From Spirirestis rafaelensis WJT71-NPBG6 (GTDB taxonomy: Bacteria; Cyanobacteriota; Cyanobacteriia; Cyanobacteriales; Nostocaceae), in contig JAHHID010000026.1 in NCBI GenBank assembly GCA_019359015.1, positions 1 through 64,000 of the forward strand: 64,000 bases of DNA. The letters are read 5' to 3'. The notes beneath the pieces were generated by a model. That model did not search any database and had not been told where the DNA came from. It worked only from the letters and a program-made list of their open reading frames with translations. Below, piece after piece: positions 45,784-56,121 of the stretch. Numbering within the stretch: the first letter of the stretch is position 1; each line of letters starts with the position of its first letter. Made by a program: the position numbers and the translations under genes.

Positions 45784-46755
45784 TTACAGTCTTAATACTT
45801 GTATTTGTTCAATTTGTGTTGATTTATCTTCTATTAACGATACCATTAACGATTCTTGTCGTTGAGTCACAGAAGAAGCTTCTTCCCAACGACCGCCAGC
45901 ACTCATTAATCCTCGCAGAATCTGGCGATTAGCAAAAATTTTATCTGGTAATTTATCTACCAAAGAATAAAGTAATTCAGCAGTTTCTATGCCTTTATCA
46001 TATTCACCAGCATTTTGATAAAAAGCTGCCAAATGTGACAAAAGTTCTGTGTTATCAGCATCCAAGCGTAAATATAGTTCACACAAACTTGCTGCTATTC
46101 CAGGTTGCCTTTGGGAATAAGCAATTTCCACTGCTGGTCCTAGTATGGCACTCAAAAAAGCTAAAGTATTATCTTGAATGTATGGTAAACAAGCCTCAGC
46201 TAATTCTATTGATGAGGCTTGTAAAGGCGCTTCATCTAAAACATTCCGCAAGATTTGCATTAATAAATCAAAGTCTACTTCTAGTTGTAGCTTTGATTTG
46301 AGTATTTCCAGCACCCCTAATTGTGTCAGATACTCTTCTGTATAAATTTCCAGCTTGATAGCTAGCTGTACCAGATGTAATAGGTTGTTAATTTCTTGAG
46401 GAAAAATTTCTTTGATTTGCTGCCGAATTTTATGAGCAACAGAGTCTTCTGATAGTGCTTTTCTTCTTTCGGCTTCTGTTTGCAAAATTCCCAGCAATTC
46501 CGTATTCCACAGTTCAACTTGCTCTGGTTCACCCTCCACCATTGCCATAAACCAAGTTGTCTGCCCTTCTATTTCTTGCCCCTGCAATAGTAAGATTAAC
46601 CCTAAGTACCAATAGTGGGATTTTACATCCGGTTCTGCGGCAATTGCCTTTTCGTAAAGGGTAGCAGCTTGTGTGTAGTTTCCTTGAATTAAGTATTGCT
46701 TAGAACGCTGATGCCATTGAGTAGAAGCAGTTAAAGAAGACATATGATTTATCAC
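45784..46755 (-). CDS. TPR-repeat N-terminal part of the split SPINDLY/OGT-like gene
   Basis: 323 residues. TPR-like helices begin with WHQRSKQYLIQGNYTQAATL and continue through AAFYQNAGEYDKGIETAELL to about residue 290. The end is TQIEQIQVLRL followed by TAA, after which the frame goes on without interruption into the GT41 catalytic part. TPRs of SPINDLY/OGT proteins choose the protein substrate. Relatives as I remember them are single proteins of about 720-740 residues, in which a Phe-type residue sits where the TAA is. The split would separate substrate binding from catalysis unless stop read-through or reassembly occurs. Confidence 0.8.
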   Translation of the reverse strand: MINHMSSLTASTQWHQRSKQYLIQGNYTQAATLYEKAIAAEPDVKSHYWYLGLILLLQGQEIEGQTTWFMAMVEGEPEQVELWNTELLGILQTEAERRKALSEDSVAHKIRQQIKEIFPQEINNLLHLVQLAIKLEIYTEEYLTQLGVLEILKSKLQLEVDFDLLMQILRNVLDEAPLQASSIELAEACLPYIQDNTLAFLSAILGPAVEIAYSQRQPGIAASLCELYLRLDADNTELLSHLAAFYQNAGEYDKGIETAELLYSLVDKLPDKIFANRQILRGLMSAGGRWEEASSVTQRQESLMVSLIEDKSTQIEQIQVLRL

Positions 46756-46864
46756 AAAAGTTGTAACAGTAAAAAGGGTAATGTGTAAATCACACTACCC
46801 AATCAGACAAGATGTTTAAGCAAAATAGCCTTAAAAACATTACTGAAAAAAACCTTGGTTTTTC

Positions 46865-47395
46865 CTACCTAGCTAAAGACTTATAGTCATTTTCACAGTT
46901 TGTAAACGAAGTGGATGGTTGTATCGCACTAGTACCAGGAGCTGGAGCCTCACAAGCTATTGCTAGTGTTAATGCCTCAGATGTTGCTACATCTCCCACT
47001 GCTGTACCTACCACTCCATAGTAGGATTTAAGTGCTTGTTTCCCCGCCTGTGCTTTATTTTGAACAGTAGCAGCAGTACCACCGCCAGTCATTTCGTAAG
47101 TGTAATTGTCTGTTTGGCTTTTAATACCAACTTGCAATTGAGAAACAGTGCTGGCAAAGTTCTGGTATTCTAAGAAAAATGCTTGTTGAGAACGGTTTAA
47201 AGTACCAAGGTTCTGCTTGGCTTCAGCTTGTTTAGCTTTGCTCACCTGACCTAGTAATGATGGCAAAGCAATAGCTGCTAATACACCGATAATAATTACT
47301 ACCACTAGTAATTCAATTAGAGTAAAACCTTCATCGCCTTTTTTCTTACGGTTTAGGTTTTGCAGGAATTTGGCTTGTAATTCTGGCTTAAGCAT
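46865..47395 (-). CDS. Type IV pilin-like protein (PilA type)
   Basis: 176 residues. A prepilin leader with many Lys/Arg ends in GDEG, then FTLIELLVVVIIIGVLAAIALPSLL, the class III signal cleaved by PilD after Gly with N-methylation of Phe; Glu5 of the mature protein is present. The C-terminal globular domain has a Cys pair (IACEAPAPGTS, FTNCENDY) able to form the D-loop disulfide. It is assembled into type IV pili, used for gliding of hormogonia or DNA uptake in such cyanobacteria. Alone in this stretch; 109 bases separate it from the TPR gene start. Confidence 0.92.
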   Translation of the reverse strand: MLKPELQAKFLQNLNRKKKGDEGFTLIELLVVVIIIGVLAAIALPSLLGQVSKAKQAEAKQNLGTLNRSQQAFFLEYQNFASTVSQLQVGIKSQTDNYTYEMTGGGTAATVQNKAQAGKQALKSYYGVVGTAVGDVATSEALTLAIACEAPAPGTSAIQPSTSFTNCENDYKSLAR

Positions 47396-47599
47396 GGGTT
47401 TCTCCGGAAAATTTCGATGTAATATTTCGATTGCTTTCTAGATATAACTTGCCCACTTTTTAGCGCTTTCATATCACCTGGAGAAAAAATCTTTCTTTTT
47501 GGGGTTTTATTTTCTCAGATTGTAGTTAGCGCTCTTTGCGCTGAAGCGGCGACTACAAAATCCAAAATAATTTGTTATGCTATATTAAGCGTAGTCGTT

Positions 47600-48982
47600 A
47601 TGAGTTTATATAAAAATATGACCAACCCTACAGTAGAAAACTTGGTAATTATCGGTTCTGGTCCTGCTGGCTACACAGCGGCTATTTATGCGGGACGGGC
47701 TAACCTGAAACCTATTGTATTTGAAGGCTTCCAAGCTGGCGGCTTACCTGGTGGACAGTTGATGACAACGACTGAAGTTGAGAACTTTCCGGGGTTTCCG
47801 CGAGGGATTACAGGACCCGAACTGATGGATCAGATGAAGGCTCAGGCGGAGCGTTGGGGAGCCGAATTATATACTGAGGATGTGATATCAGTTGATTTAA
47901 CTCAGCGTCCTTTTACTGTCCGCTCTGAGGAACGGGAATTTAAAACCCACAGTATTATTATTGCCACAGGCGCCACCGCAAAGCGTTTGGGTTTACCCAG
48001 CGAACATCAATTCTGGAGTCGGGGTATCTCGGCTTGTGCTATCTGTGATGGTGCTACACCGATTTTCCACGGCGCAGAATTGGCTGTAATTGGCGCTGGT
48101 GACTCGGCAGCAGAAGAAGCGATTTACCTGACGAAATATGGCTCAAAGGTAAATATGCTGGTACGCACCGAGAAAATGCGTGCGTCAAAAGCGATGCAAG
48201 ACCGCGTTTTGAGTAACCCGAAAATCAAAGTGCATTGGAACACCGAAGCTGTGGATATTTTCGGTAACGGTCACATGGATGGAGTGAAAATCCGCAATAG
48301 CAAAACCGGGGAAGAAAGTCAACTGCACGTTAAGGGTTTATTCTACGCTGTTGGTCACAAGCCGAATACGTCTTTGTTTGAAGGACAAATAGAACTAGAT
48401 GAAGTGGGTTACGTTGTCACGAAACACGGTTCTGTAGAAACGAGTGTAGAAGGCGTATTTGCGGCTGGTGACGTGCAGGATCATGAGTTTCGGCAAGCAA
48501 TTACGGCTGCGGGTAGTGGCTGTATGGCGGCAATGTTAGCTGAACGCTGGTTGTCTTTCACTGGTTTGATTGAGGAATTCCATCAAAAAGCGGAAACTCC
48601 AGATAATGAATTAGAACATCAACCGACTGAGAAGAAAACAACTCCAGAAGAATTTGATTTAGATGCGACACGCCACGAGGGGGGTTATGCTTTACGGAAG
48701 TTATTCCACGAAAGCGATCGCTTAATTCTTGTCAAATACGTTTCTCCTGGCTGCGGTCCTTGCCATACTCTCAAACCAATTTTAAATAAAGTAGTGGATG
48801 AATTTGACGGCAAAATTCACTTTGTAGAAATTGACATCGACAAAGACCGCGATATCGCCCAAAATGCTAATGTGACAGGAACGCCAACAATTCAACTGTT
48901 TAAAGATAAAGAGTTGATCAACGAAGTTAAAGGCGTCAAGCAAAAAAGCGAGTACCGCAAGTTGATTGAAAGTAATTTGTAA
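47600..48982 (+). CDS. trxB: NADPH-dependent thioredoxin reductase with fused thioredoxin domain (NTRC)
   Basis: 460 residues. FAD/NADPH reductase part at about 1-325: [20 protein letters not shown], redox-active SACAICDG (CxxC), [28 protein letters not shown]. After a 40-residue linker comes a thioredoxin domain with active site CGPC in [16 protein letters not shown] (about 380-395). This fusion (NTRC) is typical of cyanobacteria and chloroplasts and reduces 2-Cys peroxiredoxins and other targets with NADPH, giving redox control in the dark. The start could also be the ATG at 47618 (MTNPTV). Complete. Confidence 0.95.
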   Translation: MSLYKNMTNPTVENLVIIGSGPAGYTAAIYAGRANLKPIVFEGFQAGGLPGGQLMTTTEVENFPGFPRGITGPELMDQMKAQAERWGAELYTEDVISVDLTQRPFTVRSEEREFKTHSIIIATGATAKRLGLPSEHQFWSRGISACAICDGATPIFHGAELAVIGAGDSAAEEAIYLTKYGSKVNMLVRTEKMRASKAMQDRVLSNPKIKVHWNTEAVDIFGNGHMDGVKIRNSKTGEESQLHVKGLFYAVGHKPNTSLFEGQIELDEVGYVVTKHGSVETSVEGVFAAGDVQDHEFRQAITAAGSGCMAAMLAERWLSFTGLIEEFHQKAETPDNELEHQPTEKKTTPEEFDLDATRHEGGYALRKLFHESDRLILVKYVSPGCGPCHTLKPILNKVVDEFDGKIHFVEIDIDKDRDIAQNANVTGTPTIQLFKDKELINEVKGVKQKSEYRKLIESNL

Positions 48983-48990
48983 GGCTAGGA

Positions 48991-49194
48991 CGTGTTTTCG
49001 CTCCTGCCCGACACCCTGGAAGGGTGCGGCTATACAAACAAAGTCCGCCTGCGCGGACTATGAAAAATCAGGGTTTTCAGCCTGCGGAGGCAGAGAGAAG
49101 TTTGATCGGAGGTTTCCTCCGATCAAAGCTTCGGAGCTTTGTTCGTATAGCCTCAGGCTTCCAGCCTGAAGGCTTTTCGGAGAGCGAAAACACG
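48991..49194. mobile_element. Composite palindromic element with 13-bp terminal inverted repeats
   Basis: The ends CGTGTTTTCGCTC (48991-49003) and GAGCGAAAACACG (49182-49194) are perfect inverted repeats. Inside are at least three hairpins: AGTCCGC-CTGC-GCGGACT (about 49039-49056), GAAGTTTGATCGGAGG/CCTCCGATCAAAGCTTC (49097-49132) and CAGGCT-TCC-AGCCTG (about 49154-49168). The middle one is a near copy of the repeat at 9511-9546. It carries no gene. It looks like a MITE or a nest of palindromes. Confidence 0.65.
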
Positions 49195-49341
49195 CCGTAG
49201 GGACTGGGGACTGGATATTTGATGAATGCAAAATGGCTGAAAATTCTTTGTTAATAATTCTTACCTAGTCCCTAATCTCTAATCCCTAATCCCTGCTAGT
49301 ACAATAGTCAGCGTATCTTGCTCTTTGGCAGGCGATCGCTC

Positions 49342-50238
49342 ATGACCGTTATCAAAAAACCGCTACCTAGATTTTTTAGTTTTGCCAACAATCCCAATTT
49401 ATCTCGGCAATTAATGCTGATTGGGTTAGCTATTACCCTGTCTTTCGTATTTTTGGCTTTTTTCGCTCCCATCTTTCAAGCTTGGGGATTGTTGCAAGAT
49501 CCCACAGATTTCCTTGCTAACCCGATTCACGATGCACCCTCAGCAAAGCATTGGTTTGGCACCAGTCGCTTGGGCTATGATGTGTTCTCGCGCACAGTTT
49601 TCGGCATTCAAGCTGCCTTGCAAGTGGTTATCTTGGCTACTTCGCTGAGTATGTTTATCGGTGTGCCTTTGGGGATGCTGAGTGGCTATCTGGGCGGTAG
49701 AGTTGATAAGGTTTTGCTGTTTTTTATGGATAGCATTTATACCTTACCCGGATTGCTGCTTTCCGTGACACTGGCGTTTGTGGTAGGAAGGGGAATATTA
49801 AATGCAGCGATCGCGATCAGTATTGCTTACATCCCCCAATATTACCGCGTTGTCCGCAACCACACAGTTAGCGTAAAAACTGAAGTGTTCATCGAAGCCG
49901 CACAAGCAATGGGTGCGAACACTTGGCAAGTCCTTTCTCGGTATCTATTTTTCAACGTAATTCAAAGTGTACCCGTACTTTTCACCCTCAACGCCGCTGA
50001 TGCTATTTTGGTATTGGGGGGTTTAGGCTTTTTGGGGCTAGGACTTCCCGAAGAAGTGGCAGAATGGGGACATGATTTAAAACAAGCTTTAGAAGCGCTA
50101 CCTACAGGAATTTGGTGGACTACGCTTTTTCCTGGTTTGGCGATGACATTAATGGTCGTTGGGTTGTCGCTGCTGGGTGAAGGGTTAAATGAATTTATCA
50201 ATCCGCGTTTGCGGAAAGAAAATAGTATCCGGAAATAG
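49342..50238 (+). CDS. ABC transporter permease, DppC/OppC type
   Basis: 298 residues from ATG 49342; a TTG eight codons earlier gives an extension I do not favour. About six membrane helices. The N-terminal OppC_N region (NPIHDAPSAKHWFGTSRLGYDVFSR) and the BPD_transp EAA loop (EVFIEAAQAMGANTWQVLSRYLF) are clear. The protein is one half of the membrane pore for oligopeptide, dipeptide or nickel import. The other permease, ATPases and binding protein are not next to it, as is common in cyanobacteria where these genes are dispersed. Substrate cannot be told. Confidence 0.9.
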   Translation: MTVIKKPLPRFFSFANNPNLSRQLMLIGLAITLSFVFLAFFAPIFQAWGLLQDPTDFLANPIHDAPSAKHWFGTSRLGYDVFSRTVFGIQAALQVVILATSLSMFIGVPLGMLSGYLGGRVDKVLLFFMDSIYTLPGLLLSVTLAFVVGRGILNAAIAISIAYIPQYYRVVRNHTVSVKTEVFIEAAQAMGANTWQVLSRYLFFNVIQSVPVLFTLNAADAILVLGGLGFLGLGLPEEVAEWGHDLKQALEALPTGIWWTTLFPGLAMTLMVVGLSLLGEGLNEFINPRLRKENSIRK

Positions 50239-50282
50239 TTTGAATCGCTTAGTAGTTGATGGATAGTGGTTAGTGGGAATTT

Positions 50283-50385
50283 GAAGAGGGGGAAAGGGCT
50301 TTTTTAAGAGGGGGAAAGGGGAAATGTCCAATGCCCAATGCCCATTGCCCAATGACCCATGCCCAATGCCCAATGCCCAACTATC
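50283..50385. repeat. GAGGGGGAAAGGG repeats followed by CCCAATG heptamers
   Basis: Two GAGGGGGAAAGGG copies (about 50285-50320) are followed by eight or so tandem heptamers of the CCCAATG/CCCATTG type (50326-50385). Classic STRR of heterocystous cyanobacteria. It comes just after the ABC permease gene. Confidence 0.7.
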
Positions 50386-50438
50386 CATTTTGGTTTGCTA
50401 GTCTATTATTTGTTGTATTTTGTGGCTGAGAGATTTGT

Positions 50439-50630
50439 GTGAAAGATAACCTTTCTTTAATTGTTGCTGCTGCTGGTGGATTTATGCTTTCTGTGGCGCT
50501 TACAGGTATCTTACGAGGTGCGCCAGTAACGTCTTTCCAGGCTCAATCTAGTTTTCGTCCCGCGACTGTGACTGCATTAAGCGTTGCACCCAAGCAGAGG
50601 GAATTAGAAGATTTTCGCGCTAAGTCCTAA
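50439..50630 (+). CDS. Small hypothetical membrane protein
   Basis: 63 residues from a GTG. One hydrophobic segment at about 6-28 (LIVAAAGGFMLSVALTGILRG), then a Ser/Thr/Gln-rich tail with basic end. It may be a secreted or tail-exposed small protein. There is no family match I know. The coding case rests on the clean signal-like helix and absence of a competing frame, so moderate certainty. Confidence 0.5.
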   Translation: MKDNLSLIVAAAGGFMLSVALTGILRGAPVTSFQAQSSFRPATVTALSVAPKQRELEDFRAKS

Positions 50631-50743
50631 AGGCGTTAAGATGCTTTTTATACGGAGTTGTATTCAAAAATATTATTGATGAAGCAGGAGACACCAAGCC
50701 AAGAGTCATCAGAGTATTTTCGCAATTCTGACTCCCGTACAGA

Positions 50744-50808
50744 CGCGATTAATCGCGTCTCTACAACTCCTAACTCCTGACTCCTGAATTCTGACTCCTG
50801 ACTCCTAG
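50744..50808. repeat. Hairpin repeat plus CTCCTGA heptamers
   Basis: AGACGCGATTAATCGCGTCT (within 50746-50765) is a perfect palindrome. It is followed by CTCCTAA/CTCCTGA/TTCTGA heptamers up to 50808, the same units as at 2893-2937. It lies directly before the ROK kinase gene. Confidence 0.65.
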
Positions 50809-50822
50809 ATGAGTATTTTAAT

Positions 50823-51719
50823 GTGGTGAATTCTCAAGTAATCGGTATTGACTTGGGGGGAACGGCGATTAAGTTGGGGCGATTTACGGCTGATGGTGAT
50901 TGTTTGCAATCTTTGAGCGTGGCAACTCCCCAACCAGCAACACCTGAAGCAGTTATAGCAGTGATGGTGGATGCGATCGCTCAACTTGACCCAGATAATC
51001 TTAGTATAGCGATCGGTGTCGGTACTCCAGGTCCTGCGGATCGTTGTGGACGCATTGCCAAAGTTGCCATCAACTTGACAGGATGGCATGATGTCCCTTT
51101 AGCTGAATGGTTAGAAGCGAAAACTGGCAAACCAACAATTCTCGGTAACGATGGTAATTGTGCGGGGTTGGGAGAAGCTTGGTTAGGCGCCGGTCGCCAT
51201 TTTCAAAACCTGATTTTACTGACTTTAGGAACTGGCGTTGGTGGCGCGGTTATCTTAAATGGTAAATTGTTTATTGGGCATCAAGGAGCCGCTGGAGAGT
51301 TGGGTTTAATTACCTTAAATCCCGATGGTCCGATGTGTAATAGCGGTAATCAAGGTTCTCTAGAGCAGTATACTTCAGTTGTGGCAATTCGCCGCCACAC
51401 CGGCAAAGAACCAGCGGAATTGGGCGCTTTGGCGCAAGCGGGAGATATTGAAGCCTTGACTTTTTGGCAAAATTATGGTAAGTTTTTGGGCGCTGGTTTA
51501 AGTAGTTTAGTTTATGTATTGACGCCGCAGGCGATCGTTCTTGGTGGTGGTGTCAGCGCTAGTTTTGAGTTTTTCTTACCAACTGTCAAGGCAGAAATTG
51601 AGCGACGAGTGCTTGCTACTTCTCGCGTCGGGTTACAAATCTTGCCTGCTGAATTGGGTAATTTTGCGGGGATAGTGGGTGCGGCTAAGTTGGCATGGCA
51701 ACACCATTTGGGTTGTTAG
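50823..51719 (+). CDS. ROK-family sugar kinase (glucokinase-like)
   Basis: 298 residues from a GTG (a second GTG follows at once). ATP-binding IGIDLGGTAIKLGRF (7-21), VGTPGPAD, catalytic Asp in LGNDGNCAGLGEAWLG, and LTLGTGVGGAVIL are all present. HQGAAGELG is the usual His-containing metal motif. However, the Cys-rich zinc loop CxCGxxGCxE reads MCNSGNQGSLEQY, so three of the four usual zinc-ligand positions are changed. It probably phosphorylates glucose or a related hexose, with altered structural zinc site. Followed after 3 bases by the PD-(D/E)XK gene. Confidence 0.88.
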   Translation: MVNSQVIGIDLGGTAIKLGRFTADGDCLQSLSVATPQPATPEAVIAVMVDAIAQLDPDNLSIAIGVGTPGPADRCGRIAKVAINLTGWHDVPLAEWLEAKTGKPTILGNDGNCAGLGEAWLGAGRHFQNLILLTLGTGVGGAVILNGKLFIGHQGAAGELGLITLNPDGPMCNSGNQGSLEQYTSVVAIRRHTGKEPAELGALAQAGDIEALTFWQNYGKFLGAGLSSLVYVLTPQAIVLGGGVSASFEFFLPTVKAEIERRVLATSRVGLQILPAELGNFAGIVGAAKLAWQHHLGC

Positions 51720-51722
51720 ATT

Positions 51723-52361
51723 ATGGTTAAAACAATTCAAGCTAGAGATATCAGTCTTTATGAATTAGAAGAAAAATTTGGTTTGCAAGTTATCAAAGAT
51801 ACCGAATTTCTTACAGAGTGGACAGAGAATTTACCGACTTTGACTGATGGTGAAAAACAAGCGATCGCACGAGTGCAAAGCAATTATTTTAACTTGAATA
51901 AGCGCCGTCCGATGTCAGAAGAGGCGGTAAAAATGGTAGTATTGTCTCCTCTACTCGATTTGGCTGGATTTTATCAACCTCCTTTTGAGATTGAAACCGA
52001 AACATCTATTGAGATTTCTGCTGAAGATGAGGACTTTGTTGTTAAAGGAAACATTGATGTCCTTGTTATTCAAAAGCGCTTTTGGGTACTTGTTATCGAA
52101 TCTAAAAGCAGTAAACTTGATGTCATGGTAGCCCTACCCCAAGCATTGGCTTATATGCTTGATAATCCAAATACTGCACAACCAACTTTTGGTTTGCTTG
52201 TCAACGGTAGGGAGTTTGTTTTTGTTAAATTGATTCAACAAGAACAACCTAAGTATGCACGGTCTTATGCGCTATCAATTGAACGCGATTCAGAATTATA
52301 CCAGGTAGTGAGTATATTGAAGCGCATTGGAGAATTAATTATTGCTCGTAGTGGGGACTAA
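51723..52361 (+). CDS. PD-(D/E)XK nuclease-like protein (type I restriction HsdR N-terminal type)
   Basis: 212 residues. The core shows the nuclease pattern: EVKGNIDVLV-like acidic strand (KGNIDVLVIQKRFWVLVIESKS) with Asp, Glu-Ser-Lys as the D...ExK triad, then a Gln-containing helix (ALPQALAYML). The N-terminal LSEEAVK..LLDLAGF-type helix is also found in HsdR_N proteins. There is no helicase, methylase or specificity gene nearby, so it is not a restriction system as such. Abundant as solitary genes in cyanobacteria. It starts 3 bases after the ROK gene stop, so co-translated. Biological role unknown. Confidence 0.78.
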   Translation: MVKTIQARDISLYELEEKFGLQVIKDTEFLTEWTENLPTLTDGEKQAIARVQSNYFNLNKRRPMSEEAVKMVVLSPLLDLAGFYQPPFEIETETSIEISAEDEDFVVKGNIDVLVIQKRFWVLVIESKSSKLDVMVALPQALAYMLDNPNTAQPTFGLLVNGREFVFVKLIQQEQPKYARSYALSIERDSELYQVVSILKRIGELIIARSGD

Positions 52362-52374
52362 AGTGCCCAAGATA

Positions 52375-52440
52375 AGCGATAAATCGCGTCTATAGACGCG
52401 TCAAACCCTTGTGTAGACGCGATAAATCGTCCTCTCTAAT
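52375..52440. repeat. TAAATCGCGTCTATAGACGCG repeat units
   Basis: Two to three related units (GCGTCTATAGACGC palindrome, then TAGACGCGATAAATCGTC) of the AGACGCGAT family seen at 36197 and 50744. Non-coding. Confidence 0.6.
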
Positions 52441-52537
52441 CTAGAACAACAGATGACTAATGACTAATTCACGCTTCGGTGCAATTTGATATTCTAACCT
52501 CGCTTCCATTCTTCTTTCCTAAAAGCCCAAAATCCAA

Positions 52538-52619
52538 ACCTCACCCTCGCTTTACCCTACGGGTAAATCTTTCCCTCTCCTTATTAAGGAGAGGGATGTC
52601 CTCAGGACAGGGTGAGGTT
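52538..52619. repeat. Nested palindromic element CCTCACCCT...AGGGTGAGG
   Basis: The outer inverted repeat CCTCACCCT/AGGGTGAGG encloses TTTACCC-TAC-GGGTAAA, then CCCTCTCCTT-ATT-AAGGAGAGGG and a GTCCTCAGGAC dyad. The whole 80 bases can form a branched structure. It lies at the 3' side of pyrG (minus) and may act as its transcription end. Confidence 0.65.
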
Positions 52620-52638
52620 TTGCCAGCTTTCACGGCGT

Positions 52639-54300
<1,662 letters not shown>

Positions 54301-54363
54301 CTAAAAATACATGCCGTCATTGTGCCACAGTAATTGTGTTATTCAATTTTGTTTGATTTGGCT

Positions 54364-56121
54364 GTGAAAACCGTTTTCGGATTGGTATTATTAAGCTCTA
54401 TAGTCATATCCTCCCCAACTTTGGCTCAAGAGCAATCTCTTAATATTGTTTTTCCCTCAGCAAACTACCAAACCAGTCAAGAAAAAATCTTCTTTCTGGG
54501 TACAGCACCTCCAAATGGAGAAGTTTTCATCAATGGTAAGTCGATAACTCGCAGCAAAGCGGGACATTTTGCCCCAAGTTTACCTTTACAGTTAGGAGAA
54601 AATCTCTTTACTGTGCGCTATCAGAATCAAGAGCGTCAAATTAAGGTGACAAGGAAATCTTCCTTACCTGAAACACCAATTGGGTTAGCTTTTGCTAAAG
54701 ATTCTCTCACTCCAGCAGCAGATGTTGCTAAACTAACGGGGGAACTCATTTGTTTTAGCGCGATCGCACCCAAAGACGCCACAGTATCTGTCAAGGTGGC
54801 GAATCAAACTATTGCCCTTTTACCTCAACCAACTCAAGCGCAACTCCCAAGTAATTTAGCCGCGCTAACCGGAAATAATCAGCCGATAGTCCAATCTAAC
54901 GTTGCCAAGTACGAGGCTTGCACTACAATAAATGCTGCTGCCGATGTCGGACAACCTCAATTTGAACTAGCGCTGAATGGTAAAACAATCACTCAGCCTA
55001 GTACTGGAAAAATTCAAGTTTTATCACCCGCGCAATTACAAGTTGCTGAGGTGACGGTAGATGCTGGAGTTGCTCGTACTGGTCCAAGTACAGATTATTC
55101 TAGATTAACACCGTTACCCAAAGGAACACGCGCCACAGTCACAGGTAAAGAAGGTGAATGGTTACGCTTGGATTATGGCGCTTGGATTAATAGTAAGGAA
55201 ACTCGCATTTTATCAGGTGCAGTTCCACCACGGACAATTATTCGCAGTGTGGGATATCGTCAACTTGCGAATGCGACGGAAATAGTTTTTCCGTTACAAG
55301 TTCCTGTGCCCGTTAGTGTACAACAGGGCGATCGCTTTCTCACCCTCACGCTTCACAATACCACGGCGCAAACAGATATTATTCGCAGTGTCGATAATGC
55401 CTTAATTTCTCGCCTAGATTGGCAGCAGTTGCCCCAAGGGAGCGTGCAATACACCTTTAACCTCAAAAGAAACCAACAGTGGGGATATAAGCTGAGATAC
55501 GACGGAACAAGTTTAGTTTTGTCTTTGCGTCAACCCCCGGAAATAACAAACAAAAGACGCCAACCGCTATCTGGGATCAAGATTTTACTCGATCCGGGAC
55601 ACGGCGGTAAAGAATCTGGTGCAAGTGGTCCTACTGGGTATTTAGAAAAAGACTTAAATTTGGTTGTGTCGAAGTTGTTGCGCGACGAGTTGGTCAAACG
55701 AGGGGCAACGGTGGTGATGACGCGGGAAGATGACAAGGAAGTTTCTTTAAGCGATCGCCAAGCCATCATTGATAAGGAAGAACCAGCGATCGCTCTTTCG
55801 ATTCATCACAATTCTTTACCTGATGATGGAGATGCTGAAAAAATCAAAGGTTTCGCTGCTTTTTGGTATCATCCCCAAGCTCACAGTTTAGCCCTATTTT
55901 TACATAATTATGTAGTGAAGAAGTTAAAACGCCCTGCTTATGGTGTATTTTGGGATAACTTGGCATTGACACGTCCAGCAAGTACGCCGTCGGTTTTGTT
56001 GGAATTGGGTTTTATGAGTAATCCCGATGAATTTGAGTTGGTGACGAATCCGGAAGAACAGAAGAAAGAAGCTTCATCGATTGCCCAAGGTATTGTCGAA
56101 TGGTTTAAAAGCGATCGTTAA
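54364..56121 (+). CDS. N-acetylmuramoyl-L-alanine amidase (AmiC type) with SH3-like and AMIN-like domains
   Basis: 585 residues from the GTG at 54364 (MKTVFGLVLLSSIVISSP), which gives a proper signal peptide cut after TLAQ; a TTG at 54334 only adds residues before it. A beta-rich N-terminal part is followed by a bacterial SH3 domain (about 235-290, ARTGPSTDYSRLTPLPKGTR), an AMIN-like domain (about 295-395) and the catalytic Amidase_3 domain (about 405-585). Zinc ligands lie in LLDPGHGGKESGA, YLEKDLNL and LSIHHNSL; the catalytic Glu is in VLLELGFMSNP. It cuts the peptide from peptidoglycan glycan in the periplasm. In Anabaena, related enzymes drill septal nanopores. Confidence 0.92.
   Translation: MKTVFGLVLLSSIVISSPTLAQEQSLNIVFPSANYQTSQEKIFFLGTAPPNGEVFINGKSITRSKAGHFAPSLPLQLGENLFTVRYQNQERQIKVTRKSSLPETPIGLAFAKDSLTPAADVAKLTGELICFSAIAPKDATVSVKVANQTIALLPQPTQAQLPSNLAALTGNNQPIVQSNVAKYEACTTINAAADVGQPQFELALNGKTITQPSTGKIQVLSPAQLQVAEVTVDAGVARTGPSTDYSRLTPLPKGTRATVTGKEGEWLRLDYGAWINSKETRILSGAVPPRTIIRSVGYRQLANATEIVFPLQVPVPVSVQQGDRFLTLTLHNTTAQTDIIRSVDNALISRLDWQQLPQGSVQYTFNLKRNQQWGYKLRYDGTSLVLSLRQPPEITNKRRQPLSGIKILLDPGHGGKESGASGPTGYLEKDLNLVVSKLLRDELVKRGATVVMTREDDKEVSLSDRQAIIDKEEPAIALSIHHNSLPDDGDAEKIKGFAAFWYHPQAHSLALFLHNYVVKKLKRPAYGVFWDNLALTRPASTPSVLLELGFMSNPDEFELVTNPEEQKKEASSIAQGIVEWFKSDR

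Noticed and set aside
45714-45786. Frameshift as cause of the OGT gene split
   Set aside because: Manual translation shows both halves in the same frame, separated only by a TAA codon.
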